From the NCBI RefSeq assembly GCF_016583825.1, contig NZ_NRRV01000005.1, forward strand, positions 1 to 64,000: DNA of 64,000 nt, read 5' to 3'. The notes under the pieces are model-generated. The model ran no database searches. It was not told the origin of the DNA and saw nothing but the letters and a program-made list of their open reading frames with translations. This document shows, in pieces, positions 29,171-38,359 of this stretch. The stretch is from Thiohalocapsa halophila (GTDB lineage: Bacteria; Pseudomonadota; Gammaproteobacteria; Chromatiales; Chromatiaceae). The first letter of the stretch is position 1; every line of letters starts with the position of its first letter. The position numbers and the translations under genes are program-made.

Positions 29171-31705
29171 TCAGCCCTCCACGGGCGCGGGTGCTAGGAC
29201 TTCGCGGTTACCATTGGTCTCCGCCGGGGCGACGATACCGATACGCTCCATCTCTTCGACCATCCGTGCCGCCCGGTTGTAACCGATCTTGAGCTTGCGC
29301 TGCACGCCGGAGATGGATGCACGGCGGCTCTCGACGACGTACTGCACCGCCTCGTCGAACAGCGGGTCCTGGTCTTCGACATCGCCGCCGCCCTTTGGCT
29401 CCGGGTCGATGCCGGGCAAATGCTCGCCGGGCTCCTGCAGAATGGTGTCAATATACTCCGGCTCGCCCTGCTGCTTCAGGAAATCCACCACCCGGTGCAC
29501 CTCGTGGTCGTCCACGAACGCGCCATGCACGCGCTGCGGAATACTGCCGCCGGGCGGCAGGTAGAGCATGTCGCCGTGCCCGAGCAGGTGCTCCGCGCCC
29601 ATCTGGTCCAGCACTGTCCGCGAGTCGACCCTTGCGGACACCTTGAAGGCCATGCGCGTGGGGATGTTGGCCTTGATCAGGCCCGTCAGCACGTCCACCG
29701 ACGGGCGCTGGGTGGCCAGCAGCAGGTGGACGCCGGAGGCGCGCGCCTTCTGCGCCAGCCGGGCGATGAGCTCCTCCACCTTCTTGCCCACCACCATCAT
29801 CATATCGGCGAGCTCGTCGATGATGACGACGATGTAGGGCAGCTTGGTGAGCGTCGGAATCTCGGGCTGGCCGTGCGCGTCGAAGCTGGCCTGCTCGTCG
29901 TCGGCGAGCTTGTAGAGCGGGTCCAGGATGGGCGTGCCGGCGTCGATAGCGTCCTCCACCTTGCGGTTGTAGCCGGCGATGTTGCGCACGCCCAGCGCCG
30001 CCATGAGCTTGTAGCGCCGCTCCATCTCGCCGACGCACCAGCGCAGCGCGTTGGCGGCTTCTTTCATGTCCGTCACGACCGGGGTGAGCAAGTGCGGGAT
30101 GCCCTCGTAGACGGAGAGCTCCAGCATCTTCGGGTCCACCATGATGAGGCGCACGTCCTCGGCGCTCGACTTGTAGACCAGGCTCAGGATCATGGCGTTG
30201 ATGGCGACCGACTTGCCCGAGCCCGTGGTGCCGGCGATGAGCGCATGCGGCATGCGCGCGAGGTCCGCCACCACCGGCGCACCGGCGATGTCCGTGCCCA
30301 TGCCGATGGTCAGCGGCGACTTGGCGTCCCGGTACGCCCGGGAGCCGAGGGTCTCGCTGAGATACACCATCTCGCGCTGGTCGTTCGGCACCTCCAGCCC
30401 GATGACGGACTTGCCCGGGATGACCTCCACCACCCGCACGCTCACCTTCGACAGCGCCCGGGCGATGTCTTTGGCGAGGCCGGTGATCTTGCTCACCTTC
30501 ACGCCCGGGGCCAGCTCCAGCTCGAACAGCGCCACCACCGGGCCCGGATGCACGGCCACCACCTCGGCGACGACGCCGAACTCCGCGAGCCGCGCCTCCA
30601 GGTCCCGGGACATGGTCTCCAGCTGCTCGGGGCTGACGGCGCGCTGACTCTTGCGCGGGGGCTCCAGCAGCTCCAGCGGCGGCTGATCCCCCGCACTCCC
30701 GGCGAGCCGCGGCAGGGGCAGCTGGCGCTCGTCGGCAGTGGGCTTGCTGCGCTTGCGCTTCGCCGGGGCGGGCGGGTCCGCCGGCGGCTCGACCGGGGCA
30801 AATGGGGCCACCTGCGCGGCCCCAGCCGGCGTGGGTGCCGGCTCCGGTGCGTCACCGTAAAACCTGGACAGGTCGGTCAAGGCGTCTTCGTCCAGCTCGG
30901 ACTCGGGCGCCGGCCGCGGTGTCTGCGCGGCTCGCGCCGGTGCCGGTGGCGCCTGCGGCGGCGCCGCACCCGCCGCTGGCGGCTCGGCATCGGCGGCGTA
31001 CGCGCCGGCGTCCGCGTCGGCCTCATCCAGCGGCGCCTGCGCTCTGTGCAGGCGCGGCAGCGACAGGCGCAGACCCCAGAGGGCGCGCAACCCCTGCACC
31101 GGCAGCCGGAACAGTGCCAGCGTCAAAGCCCCCACGGCATCCACAACCTGTAGCGGACTGATGCCGGTGGTGAGCAGAAAGCCGACCAGGAACACCGCAG
31201 TCAGCGCCAAGGGGCTGCCGGCGGAGCCGAAAGCCAGCATGGCGTAATCCCTGACCAACAGCCCCAAGCCGCCGCCGATGCCGTTCGGTAGCTCCGCCAT
31301 CAGGTGCGAGCCGTAGATACTCGCCAGTGCGGCGCCCGCCGTGAGCAGCAGCAGAAAGCCCACCCAGCGCAGCACGAGCCAATAGAGCTTGGTTTCGGGC
31401 TCCGGCGCGCGCTGGCGGAAGACGAGGTAGGCGCTCCAGGCCACCATCAAGGGCAGCAGATACGCCAACACACCGAACAGGAAAAGCGCGAGGTCCGCGA
31501 AGATGGCGCCGAAGCGCCCGCCGGCATTGGTCACCGTCTCGCTGGCGCCGACGAAGGACCAGCCCGGGTCCTGCGGGGAATAGCTCGCCAGGGCTACCAC
31601 CAGATACAAGGCCGCACAGATCAGGGTCCACATGGCGCCCTCGCGCCAAGCGCGGTCCAGATAGTCTGCGAGCGTCAGTTGGCCTGCGCGAGTAGCCTGG
31701 CTCAC
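29171..31705 (-). CDS. ftsK: DNA translocase FtsK
   Basis: This 844-residue division protein pumps DNA at the septum and activates XerCD. Four membrane helices lie in the first about 190 residues, followed by a Pro/Ala-rich linker (about 210-330). The motor follows, with KSVIGLEVPNDQREMVYLSE, Walker A GTTGSGKS, and IIDELADMMMVVGKKVEEL (Walker B). The winged-helix gamma domain begins near QYVVESRRASISGVQRKL. I start at GTG 31705 because GAGG lies 8 bases upstream. The frame can be read from GTG 31714. Confidence 0.94.
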   Translation of the reverse strand: MSQATRAGQLTLADYLDRAWREGAMWTLICAALYLVVALASYSPQDPGWSFVGASETVTNAGGRFGAIFADLALFLFGVLAYLLPLMVAWSAYLVFRQRAPEPETKLYWLVLRWVGFLLLLTAGAALASIYGSHLMAELPNGIGGGLGLLVRDYAMLAFGSAGSPLALTAVFLVGFLLTTGISPLQVVDAVGALTLALFRLPVQGLRALWGLRLSLPRLHRAQAPLDEADADAGAYAADAEPPAAGAAPPQAPPAPARAAQTPRPAPESELDEDALTDLSRFYGDAPEPAPTPAGAAQVAPFAPVEPPADPPAPAKRKRSKPTADERQLPLPRLAGSAGDQPPLELLEPPRKSQRAVSPEQLETMSRDLEARLAEFGVVAEVVAVHPGPVVALFELELAPGVKVSKITGLAKDIARALSKVSVRVVEVIPGKSVIGLEVPNDQREMVYLSETLGSRAYRDAKSPLTIGMGTDIAGAPVVADLARMPHALIAGTTGSGKSVAINAMILSLVYKSSAEDVRLIMVDPKMLELSVYEGIPHLLTPVVTDMKEAANALRWCVGEMERRYKLMAALGVRNIAGYNRKVEDAIDAGTPILDPLYKLADDEQASFDAHGQPEIPTLTKLPYIVVIIDELADMMMVVGKKVEELIARLAQKARASGVHLLLATQRPSVDVLTGLIKANIPTRMAFKVSARVDSRTVLDQMGAEHLLGHGDMLYLPPGGSIPQRVHGAFVDDHEVHRVVDFLKQQGEPEYIDTILQEPGEHLPGIDPEPKGGGDVEDQDPLFDEAVQYVVESRRASISGVQRKLKIGYNRAARMVEEMERIGIVAPAETNGNREVLAPAPVEG

Positions 31706-31738
31706 GAAACACACCTCTGTGACAAAATGATTAGGGTG

Positions 31739-31744
31739 ATTATA
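31739..31744 (-). promoter_or_regulatory. Possible -10 box upstream of ftsK
   Basis: TATAAT is read on the minus strand at 31744-31739, about 35 bases before the preferred ftsK start. No good -35 hexamer sits at 16-18 bases distance, so the assignment rests on the consensus -10 alone. Confidence 0.35.
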
Positions 31745-31830
31745 TCCTTATCGTGGCTTCTTCGCGTGGTTTCCCGCACAGCGCACTCGACGCGCGACGA
31801 TCAGGCATCAAAGACCTCGCCGCTCGAGCA

Positions 31831-33102
31831 TCAATCCCGCGCTTGCACGCTCTCGCCGCCGGCGCCGAGCGCCTCGGCTGCCATTGTGCACAAGTGCTCG
31901 GCTGCCGCCTCGCCCGCGGCGCGGTGACCGTCCGCATTCCAATGGCCCAGCCCGGGCCGGCCGCCGGGAAAGCCGTGCAACAGGACGCCGTCGCGCTCGG
32001 CCCGCGCCGACAGCAGCGCCGGCAGGTTCAGCACGGCCAGCTCGTGCCGCGCGGCCGCGTCCAGCAGTCGGCGCACCGGATAGCCCAGGTCCGCCACGCC
32101 GAGCGCGGCGGCGAAGCGTGCCGGCACACGAGGGTCCGGATGCACCTGCACTCCGGTGCCGATGAGCATGAGCAGCGGGGTTGCGCCGGCGGCCCGGACC
32201 TCCTTGGCGAAGGCCGCGAGCATGGCCTCGGTGGCCTGCCAGGCCTCGCGCCAGGCGCTGCTATCCGGGGGGCCGTAGATGGCGTTGTCGACGCCCGGCT
32301 CCTGCGGGGCGGTCGCCGCGTCCTCGCTCGGGGCTGCGCGATCCGCCGCGACGGGCGCAGCGGTCAGGGCGCGCAAGCGCCCGGCGTCGCGTGCCTGCAC
32401 CACCAGCTGGGCGACGCGCGAGCGCTCCAGCAGCCATTGCCGGGTCTGCCCGAGGGCCGAGGTCGCCGCCTGGTAAGCGGGGTTGCGCCGAAAGCCGTCG
32501 TCCAGCACCAGCTCGCCGCCCTCTGCTGCGGGCGGCCGAAAATAGGGGCGCAGCGGCTCCGCATCCAATGCCGGGTGATTCTCACTCAGGTCATTGCCGA
32601 TGAAAAAGGCGAGCACCACCACATCCGGATCGAAGCGCCGGGCATGGGCGCGCCACGTCAGCAGCGACTGCGCCGTGCTGTAGCCGCTCACGGCGAAGTT
32701 GAGCGCCGCCACCGGCGGCGTGAGTGCGCAGTCTTCGGCCCCGGCCCCAAGGCGGGCGGCCATCACCCGCCACCAGGTCTGCGCGAGGGGCACCTGCACC
32801 GCTTCGGTGAAGGAGTCACCGAGCACGGCGATGCGCAGGGTGCCCGCCGGCTTGGGCGGGGCGTGGTCGTCATCACGAAAGCCGAGCGCGTTGGTGCGCA
32901 CCAGTGCCTCGCCCTCGAAGCGCTGCCAGGCCTGCACCTGCGGCGGCGGCCGCCAGCCGAGCACCGGGTCCGGGCGCTTGGCGACAGCCCAATAATAGGA
33001 CTGACCGGCGGCGCGCAGCAGCCCCTCGGCCAGCAGCAGCGCCGTCACCAAGGCGGCGAGCAGCAGGCCCAGGCTGCCGAGCCAGGCGCGCTTTCTGGAC
33101 AT
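31831..33102 (-). CDS. Membrane-anchored SGNH/GDSL-type hydrolase
   Basis: The 423-residue product has an N-terminal membrane anchor (about residues 8-28, LGSLGLLLAALVTALLLAEG). SGNH blocks follow: RIAVLGDSFTEAVQ (block I, nucleophile Ser), AVSGYSTAQ (II, Gly), LAFFIGNDLSEN (III, Asn) and GHWNADGHRAAGEAAAEHL (V, with the catalytic Asp-x-x-His-like pair). Such proteins are esterases or O-acetyl-editing enzymes of cell-envelope glycans. The ATG at 33102 gives the anchor at the N-terminus. The upstream open frame is GC-rich and non-homologous. It points leftward, away from trxB. Confidence 0.8.
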   Translation of the reverse strand: MSRKRAWLGSLGLLLAALVTALLLAEGLLRAAGQSYYWAVAKRPDPVLGWRPPPQVQAWQRFEGEALVRTNALGFRDDDHAPPKPAGTLRIAVLGDSFTEAVQVPLAQTWWRVMAARLGAGAEDCALTPPVAALNFAVSGYSTAQSLLTWRAHARRFDPDVVVLAFFIGNDLSENHPALDAEPLRPYFRPPAAEGGELVLDDGFRRNPAYQAATSALGQTRQWLLERSRVAQLVVQARDAGRLRALTAAPVAADRAAPSEDAATAPQEPGVDNAIYGPPDSSAWREAWQATEAMLAAFAKEVRAAGATPLLMLIGTGVQVHPDPRVPARFAAALGVADLGYPVRRLLDAAARHELAVLNLPALLSARAERDGVLLHGFPGGRPGLGHWNADGHRAAGEAAAEHLCTMAAEALGAGGESVQARD

Positions 33103-33114
33103 GACGGCGGGTAG

Positions 33115-34362
<1,248 letters not shown>

Positions 34363-34369
34363 GCCCGCG

Positions 34370-34397
34370 GGGCGGAGCGCACTCAAAGGCTCCGCCC
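34370..34397 (+). terminator. Possible hairpin downstream of trxB
   Basis: GGGCGGAGC (34370-34378) pairs perfectly with GCTCCGCCC (34389-34397) across a 10-base loop. No T-tract follows, so factor-independent termination is uncertain. Confidence 0.35.
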
Positions 34398-34420
34398 GCG
34401 CTGTGCACGGCACCACCCGT

Positions 34421-34705
34421 ATGAACCGCCGCAATTTTCCGACCATTGCGCTGGCGGTGTCGGTACCCCTGTTGCTGATCGTCGTCTTTGGCGGCGGCCC
34501 GACGCCCGTCGAGACGCGCGTGCCGCTGCTGGCTCTGCTGCTGGTCAGCGAGCTTGGCCTGATCATCAACGCAGTCGGCGCCTACTTCGGCATCGCCATG
34601 GTGCGCGAGCGCCCGCGCCCGCGCGGTGCCGTGCTGCGGCTGGCCGCGAGCCTGCTGCTGGCGCTGAGCTTCGGCGCCAACCTGCTCGCCTACTGGCCTG
34701 GCTGA
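34421..34705 (+). CDS. Small membrane protein (94 aa), function unknown
   Basis: The product has three hydrophobic segments: residues 6-23 (PTIALAVSVPLLLIVVF), 33-55 (VPLLALLLVSELGLIINAVGA), and about 70-90 (LRLAASLLLALSFGANLLA). Short loops with a basic MVRERPRPRG segment separate them. This is a small polytopic protein with no recognised family. It lies between trxB and the FemAB-like gene on the same strand. The ATG at 34421 was chosen because the frame upstream crosses the trxB end. Confidence 0.6.
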   Translation: MNRRNFPTIALAVSVPLLLIVVFGGGPTPVETRVPLLALLLVSELGLIINAVGAYFGIAMVRERPRPRGAVLRLAASLLLALSFGANLLAYWPG

Positions 34706-34818
34706 CACATTGCCGACACCGACACCAGCGGCTGGCGACGCCTTTCCGATCCCGCTGCCTGCCCATACCCTCGGGGCTTTCTAGGCAAGCCTGGCCGGGC
34801 AGCTGAGACCGGCACCGG

Positions 34819-36006
34819 ATGTATCGACTCACCACCCTTACCGCCATCGACGAGGTCCCAGCCGCGGATTGGAACGCTCTGGCGGGCGACGACCTACCCC
34901 ACCTGCGGCACGAGTTCCTGGCCGCCATGGAGCACCACGGCTGCGTCGGCGAGCGCTTCGGCTGGCTGCCGCGGCACTTGGTGCTGCGCGACGACCAAGA
35001 CCGCGCCGTGGCCGCCGCGCCCTGCTATCTCAAGTTCAACTCTTACGGGGAGTTCGTCTTCGACTGGGCTTGGGCCGATGCCTACCGCCGTGCCGGCGAG
35101 CGCTACTACCCCAAGCTGGTGGTGGCCTCTCCCTATACGCCGGCCACCGGCCTGCGCATCCTCACCGGCGACACCCCGGAGCGCCCGGCGCTGGCGGCGG
35201 CGCTGATCAAGGGCTCGGTGCAGGTGGCCGAGCGCTTGGGAGTGTCCGGTCTGCACTGGCTCTTCACCAGCGATACCGAGATCGACTGGGCCCGTGAGCA
35301 GGGCCTGATGCCGCGCCTCGGCTGTCAGTTCCATTGGCATAATGCGGGCTATGGGAGCTTCGACGACTTCATCGCCACCTTCTCGGCGGAGAAGCGCAAG
35401 AAGGTCAAGCGCGAGCGGCGCCGGGTCGCAGAATCCGGCATCCACATCCGGCGGGTGCGCGGCGACGCCGTGACCCCGGCAGAATGGCGAACCTTCCATC
35501 AGCTCTATGAAGACACCTTCGACAAGCGCGGCGGCCTGCCGACCCTCAGCCTGGCGTTCTTCGAGGAGATCGGGCGCACCATGGGCGAGAACCTGCTGCT
35601 GGTGCTCGCCGAAGAGACCAACCCGGCGGGCGCGCGCATCGTCGCCGCCGCCTTCTGCCTGATGGGGGCGGACAGCCTGTACGGGCGGCACTGGGGCTGT
35701 TTCAAGGACTATCACAGCCTGCATTTCGAGGCTTGCTACTATCAGGGGCTGGAGCACTGCATCGAGCACGGGCTCACCCGCTTCGAGCCCGGCGCCCAGG
35801 GCGAGCACAAGGTGGCCCGCGGCTTTCTGCCCGCGCGCACTTGGTCGGCGCATTGGATTGCCGACCCGCGCTTTCGCCAGCCCATCGGCGCCTTCCTAGA
35901 GCACGAGATCGACGCCGTGGAGGACTACATCGACGAGATGAGCACCCACAGCCCCTACAAGGCCGCCGACCCGCAACCCAACGGCAACCGCCCGGCGCAG
36001 GCTTGA
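34819..36006 (+). CDS. FemAB-like / GNAT-fold protein (peptidoglycan-linked family)
   Basis: The 395-residue product matches the FemAB_like (DUF482) family. HEFLAAMEHHGCVGERFGW, CYLKFNSYGEFVFDWAWADA, YPKLVVASPYTPATGLRIL, and the basic FSAEKRKKVKRERRRVAESG are its signatures. The C-terminal acyltransferase part has LYGRHWGCFKDYHSLHFE, QGLEHCIEHGLTRFEPGAQG and HKVARGFLP. Two acyltransferase folds are expected. The biological substrate is unproven. Its stop TGA overlaps the TTG start of aat, so the genes are translationally coupled. Confidence 0.85.
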   Translation: MYRLTTLTAIDEVPAADWNALAGDDLPHLRHEFLAAMEHHGCVGERFGWLPRHLVLRDDQDRAVAAAPCYLKFNSYGEFVFDWAWADAYRRAGERYYPKLVVASPYTPATGLRILTGDTPERPALAAALIKGSVQVAERLGVSGLHWLFTSDTEIDWAREQGLMPRLGCQFHWHNAGYGSFDDFIATFSAEKRKKVKRERRRVAESGIHIRRVRGDAVTPAEWRTFHQLYEDTFDKRGGLPTLSLAFFEEIGRTMGENLLLVLAEETNPAGARIVAAAFCLMGADSLYGRHWGCFKDYHSLHFEACYYQGLEHCIEHGLTRFEPGAQGEHKVARGFLPARTWSAHWIADPRFRQPIGAFLEHEIDAVEDYIDEMSTHSPYKAADPQPNGNRPAQA

Positions 36007-36779
36007 ACCGAACGAGTCGCCATCTGCCCTACCTGTTGGCGCCCAACGACCCGAGCGCCAGCTTTCCGGACGTCGGCGAGGCGCTGGCGGACCCGGACGG
36101 GCTGCTCGCGGTGGGCGGCGATCTCAGCGTCGCGCGGCTCGTCAACGCCTACCGCCACGGCATCTTCCCGTGGTTCAGCGAGGGCGACCCGATCCTCTGG
36201 TGGTCACCGGACCCGCGCACGGTGCTGCGCCCGCCCGCCCTGCGGATCTCTCGCAGTCTGCGTAAGGTCCTCAAGCGCCGCAGCTTCGGCGTCACCATGG
36301 ACCGGGACTTCCCGGCGGTCATCAATGCCTGCTCAGCGCCCCGCGCCGACGGCGGCGGCACCTGGCTGGTGTCGGAGATGATCAGCGCCTATCGGGCGCT
36401 GCATGTGCACGGAGTCGCCCATTCCGTCGAGGTCTGGCAGGATGGCACACTCGCCGGCGGGCTGTACGGCGTTGCCATCGGCGGTATCTTTTTCGGCGAA
36501 TCCATGTTCACCCGCGTCGACAACGCCTCCAAGGTGGCCCTGGTGCATCTCTGTCGCTTCCTGGACACGCAAGGCTTTGCGCTCATCGACTGCCAGGTCC
36601 TCACCGGGCACCTGCTGCGTATGGGCGCCGAGCTGCTGCCCCGCGCCCGCTTCGTGCGCCTGGTGGAGCAATACCGCGACCAGCCGACACCGCGCGGCTC
36701 CTGGGATGACGGCGCCGTCACCTTCCCGGAGGCCCCGGCGCCGGCCGGTACGGTAACGGAGGTCCGGCATGCGCGATGA
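36003..36779 (+). CDS. aat: Leucyl/phenylalanyl-tRNA-protein transferase
   Basis: The 258-residue product attaches Leu or Phe to N-terminal Lys/Arg of proteins, creating N-end-rule signals for ClpS-ClpAP. FPDVGEALADPDGLLAVGGD, YRHGIFPWFSEGDPILWWSP and ALIDCQVLTGHLLRMGAE match E. coli Aat closely. The preferred start is TTG at 36003, which overlaps the upstream stop, because no ATG lies before the conserved start. The last 11 bases overlap bpt. clpA and clpS downstream complete the same pathway. Confidence 0.92.
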   Translation: MNRTSRHLPYLLAPNDPSASFPDVGEALADPDGLLAVGGDLSVARLVNAYRHGIFPWFSEGDPILWWSPDPRTVLRPPALRISRSLRKVLKRRSFGVTMDRDFPAVINACSAPRADGGGTWLVSEMISAYRALHVHGVAHSVEVWQDGTLAGGLYGVAIGGIFFGESMFTRVDNASKVALVHLCRFLDTQGFALIDCQVLTGHLLRMGAELLPRARFVRLVEQYRDQPTPRGSWDDGAVTFPEAPAPAGTVTEVRHAR

Positions 36780-37530
36780 CCGCCCCGCCCGCGGGGACCT
36801 GCAGCTCTATCTCACCGGCGAGCACGAGTGCTCTTACATCGACGGCCTGCGCGCGCGCACCTTGTTCGTCGATCCTCTAGCCCACATCGACGCCGCCCGC
36901 GCCGAGTGGCTGCAGCAGATCGGCTTCCGCCGCAGCGGCCAGCATTTCTATCGCCCTGCCTGCCGCGGCTGCCAGCGCTGCGTGCCGGTGCGGGTACCGG
37001 TGGACGCCTTCAGGCCGAACCGCTCCCAGCGCCGCAACGCCGCCCGCAACGACGCCGAGCTCAGCGTCGTCGCCCGCCCGGCCACCCTGGTGGCGGAGCA
37101 CTATCAGCTCTACGAGCGCTATCTGCTGCACCGCCACGGCGACGGCGACATGGCCGACGACGTTTCGGTGGAGACCTACGCCCGCTTCCTGCTCGCGCCT
37201 TGGGGCGGACACACGCGCTTCCTGGAGCTGCGCCGCGAGCTGGACGGCGAGAGCCGCCTGATCGGCGTCGCCGTCACCGACTTCTTCAGCGACGGCCTCT
37301 CGGCGGTCTACACCTTCTTCGACCCCGCAGAATCCCACCGCGCCCCAGGCACCTATGCGGTGCTCGCGCAGATTCGCGAGGCCCGCCGCCTGGGCCTCGA
37401 CTATGTGTACCTGGGCTACTGGATCGGCGAGAGCCGCAAGATGGCTTACAAGGACGGCTTCCGACCCATCGAGGCCTGGGACGGCCGCGAGTGGCGGCGC
37501 TACGGCAAGGGCGAGACCATCCGCTTCTAG
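36769..37530 (+). CDS. bpt: Aspartate/glutamate leucyltransferase (Bpt/Ate)
   Basis: The 253-residue product transfers Leu to N-terminal Asp or Glu, the second bacterial N-end-rule branch. Its N-terminal FYRPACRGCQRCVPVRVPV holds the cysteine-rich motif. GTYAVLAQIREARRLGL and YLGYWIGESRKMAYKDGFRP make up the GNAT-like C-terminal domain. It overlaps aat by 11 bases. With aat and the downstream clpA/clpS, this window contains both transferases, the adaptor and the unfoldase of the N-degron pathway. Confidence 0.92.
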   Translation: MRDDRPARGDLQLYLTGEHECSYIDGLRARTLFVDPLAHIDAARAEWLQQIGFRRSGQHFYRPACRGCQRCVPVRVPVDAFRPNRSQRRNAARNDAELSVVARPATLVAEHYQLYERYLLHRHGDGDMADDVSVETYARFLLAPWGGHTRFLELRRELDGESRLIGVAVTDFFSDGLSAVYTFFDPAESHRAPGTYAVLAQIREARRLGLDYVYLGYWIGESRKMAYKDGFRPIEAWDGREWRRYGKGETIRF

Positions 37531-37643
37531 CCCCGCGGCGGCTGGCGCCGCCGCGGGCTGGACGGCCGCGTCGGTCTGCGCAATGCCTGGGCGGTGCAGC
37601 ACCCTCGAACATTGGCATCGACGGCGGCTCGCGCAGCCGGCTG

Positions 37644-37652
37644 TGCTATCAT
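37644..37652 (+). promoter_or_regulatory. Possible extended -10 promoter of infA
   Basis: TGCTATCAT at 37644-37652 is an extended -10 (TGn plus a near-consensus hexamer). No -35 is evident at the right distance. It would give a leader of about 105 bases before infA. Confidence 0.35.
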
Positions 37653-37766
37653 GGTGGGCTTGCGAGGCGGTGGCCGTGATGGTCCCGGCGCCGATCCCCA
37701 ACTTTTTTCAGATCGAGTGGTGGCGACGCGGCTGCGGCGCCGGAACCGAAGTACTAACCCAAATCC

Positions 37767-37985
37767 ATGGCAAAAGAAGACGTTATCACGATGGACGGCG
37801 TGGTCATGGAGACCCTGCCCAATACCATGTTTCGCGTAGAGCTGGAGAACGGTCATATCGTCACGGCCCACATCTCCGGCAAGATGCGCAAGCACTACAT
37901 CCGTATCCTCACCGGCGACAAGGTCACCGTGGAGCTGACGCCCTACGACCTGAGCAAGGGCCGGATCACCTACCGCGCACGTTGA
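37767..37985 (+). CDS. infA: Translation initiation factor IF-1
   Basis: This 72-residue OB-fold protein occupies the ribosomal A site during initiation. [38 protein letters not shown], and [18 protein letters not shown] followed by RITYRAR are the full family signature. Length and start match E. coli. It stands 236 bases downstream of bpt, so it probably has its own promoter. clpA converges from the right. Confidence 0.97.
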   Translation: MAKEDVITMDGVVMETLPNTMFRVELENGHIVTAHISGKMRKHYIRILTGDKVTVELTPYDLSKGRITYRAR

Positions 37986-38276
37986 GGCGCGCGACCGGTC
38001 CACACCGGATGTCGTCGTTCAGAGCCACCGAAGCAGATTTCGGCGCTCGCGTGAGCCGTTGAGTCCTCGGCCTGTCCGAGGCCGCTCCCAGGTTCCAAGG
38101 CCGGTCGATCCAAGCGTCGCGATCACCGTGACGGTGGTTTGGCAGCCATTCAGACGTGTGCGTGCGCTTACCGGCGGCAGCAGCGACCCTGGCTGGGTCG
38201 AGCGCCCCGCGCCGGCGTCAACCCTGGCCCGCGCGCCGGTGTGCACAGCGGACGTTGCGACACGCTGGGGCTGACA
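37986..38276. other. Gap without gene between infA and clpA
   Basis: About 290 bases. GTCCTCGGCCTGTCCGAGGC near 38060 forms a short hairpin similar to the REP-like units elsewhere. The tRNA-Ser gene found here in E. coli is not visible. Confidence 0.45.
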
Positions 38277-38278
38277 CG

Positions 38279-38303
38279 AAAAGACCGCCAGTCACGGCGG
38301 TCT
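38279..38303 (-). terminator. Rho-independent terminator of clpA
   Basis: On the minus strand, AGACCGCC pairs with GGCGGTCT (8 perfect pairs, six-base loop) and is followed by TTTT (AAAA at 38279-38282 on the plus strand). It lies 57 bases past the clpA stop. Confidence 0.75.
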
Positions 38304-38359
38304 CGATCATCAGCGGGGCCAGTCCCTAGCCCCTAGACACTCGCCCCTCGACCCTTCTT

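Noticed and set aside
37986..38276. tRNA-Ser gene between infA and clpA, as in E. coli
   Set aside because: No sequence here has a T-arm GGTTCGA-like motif with matching acceptor arms.
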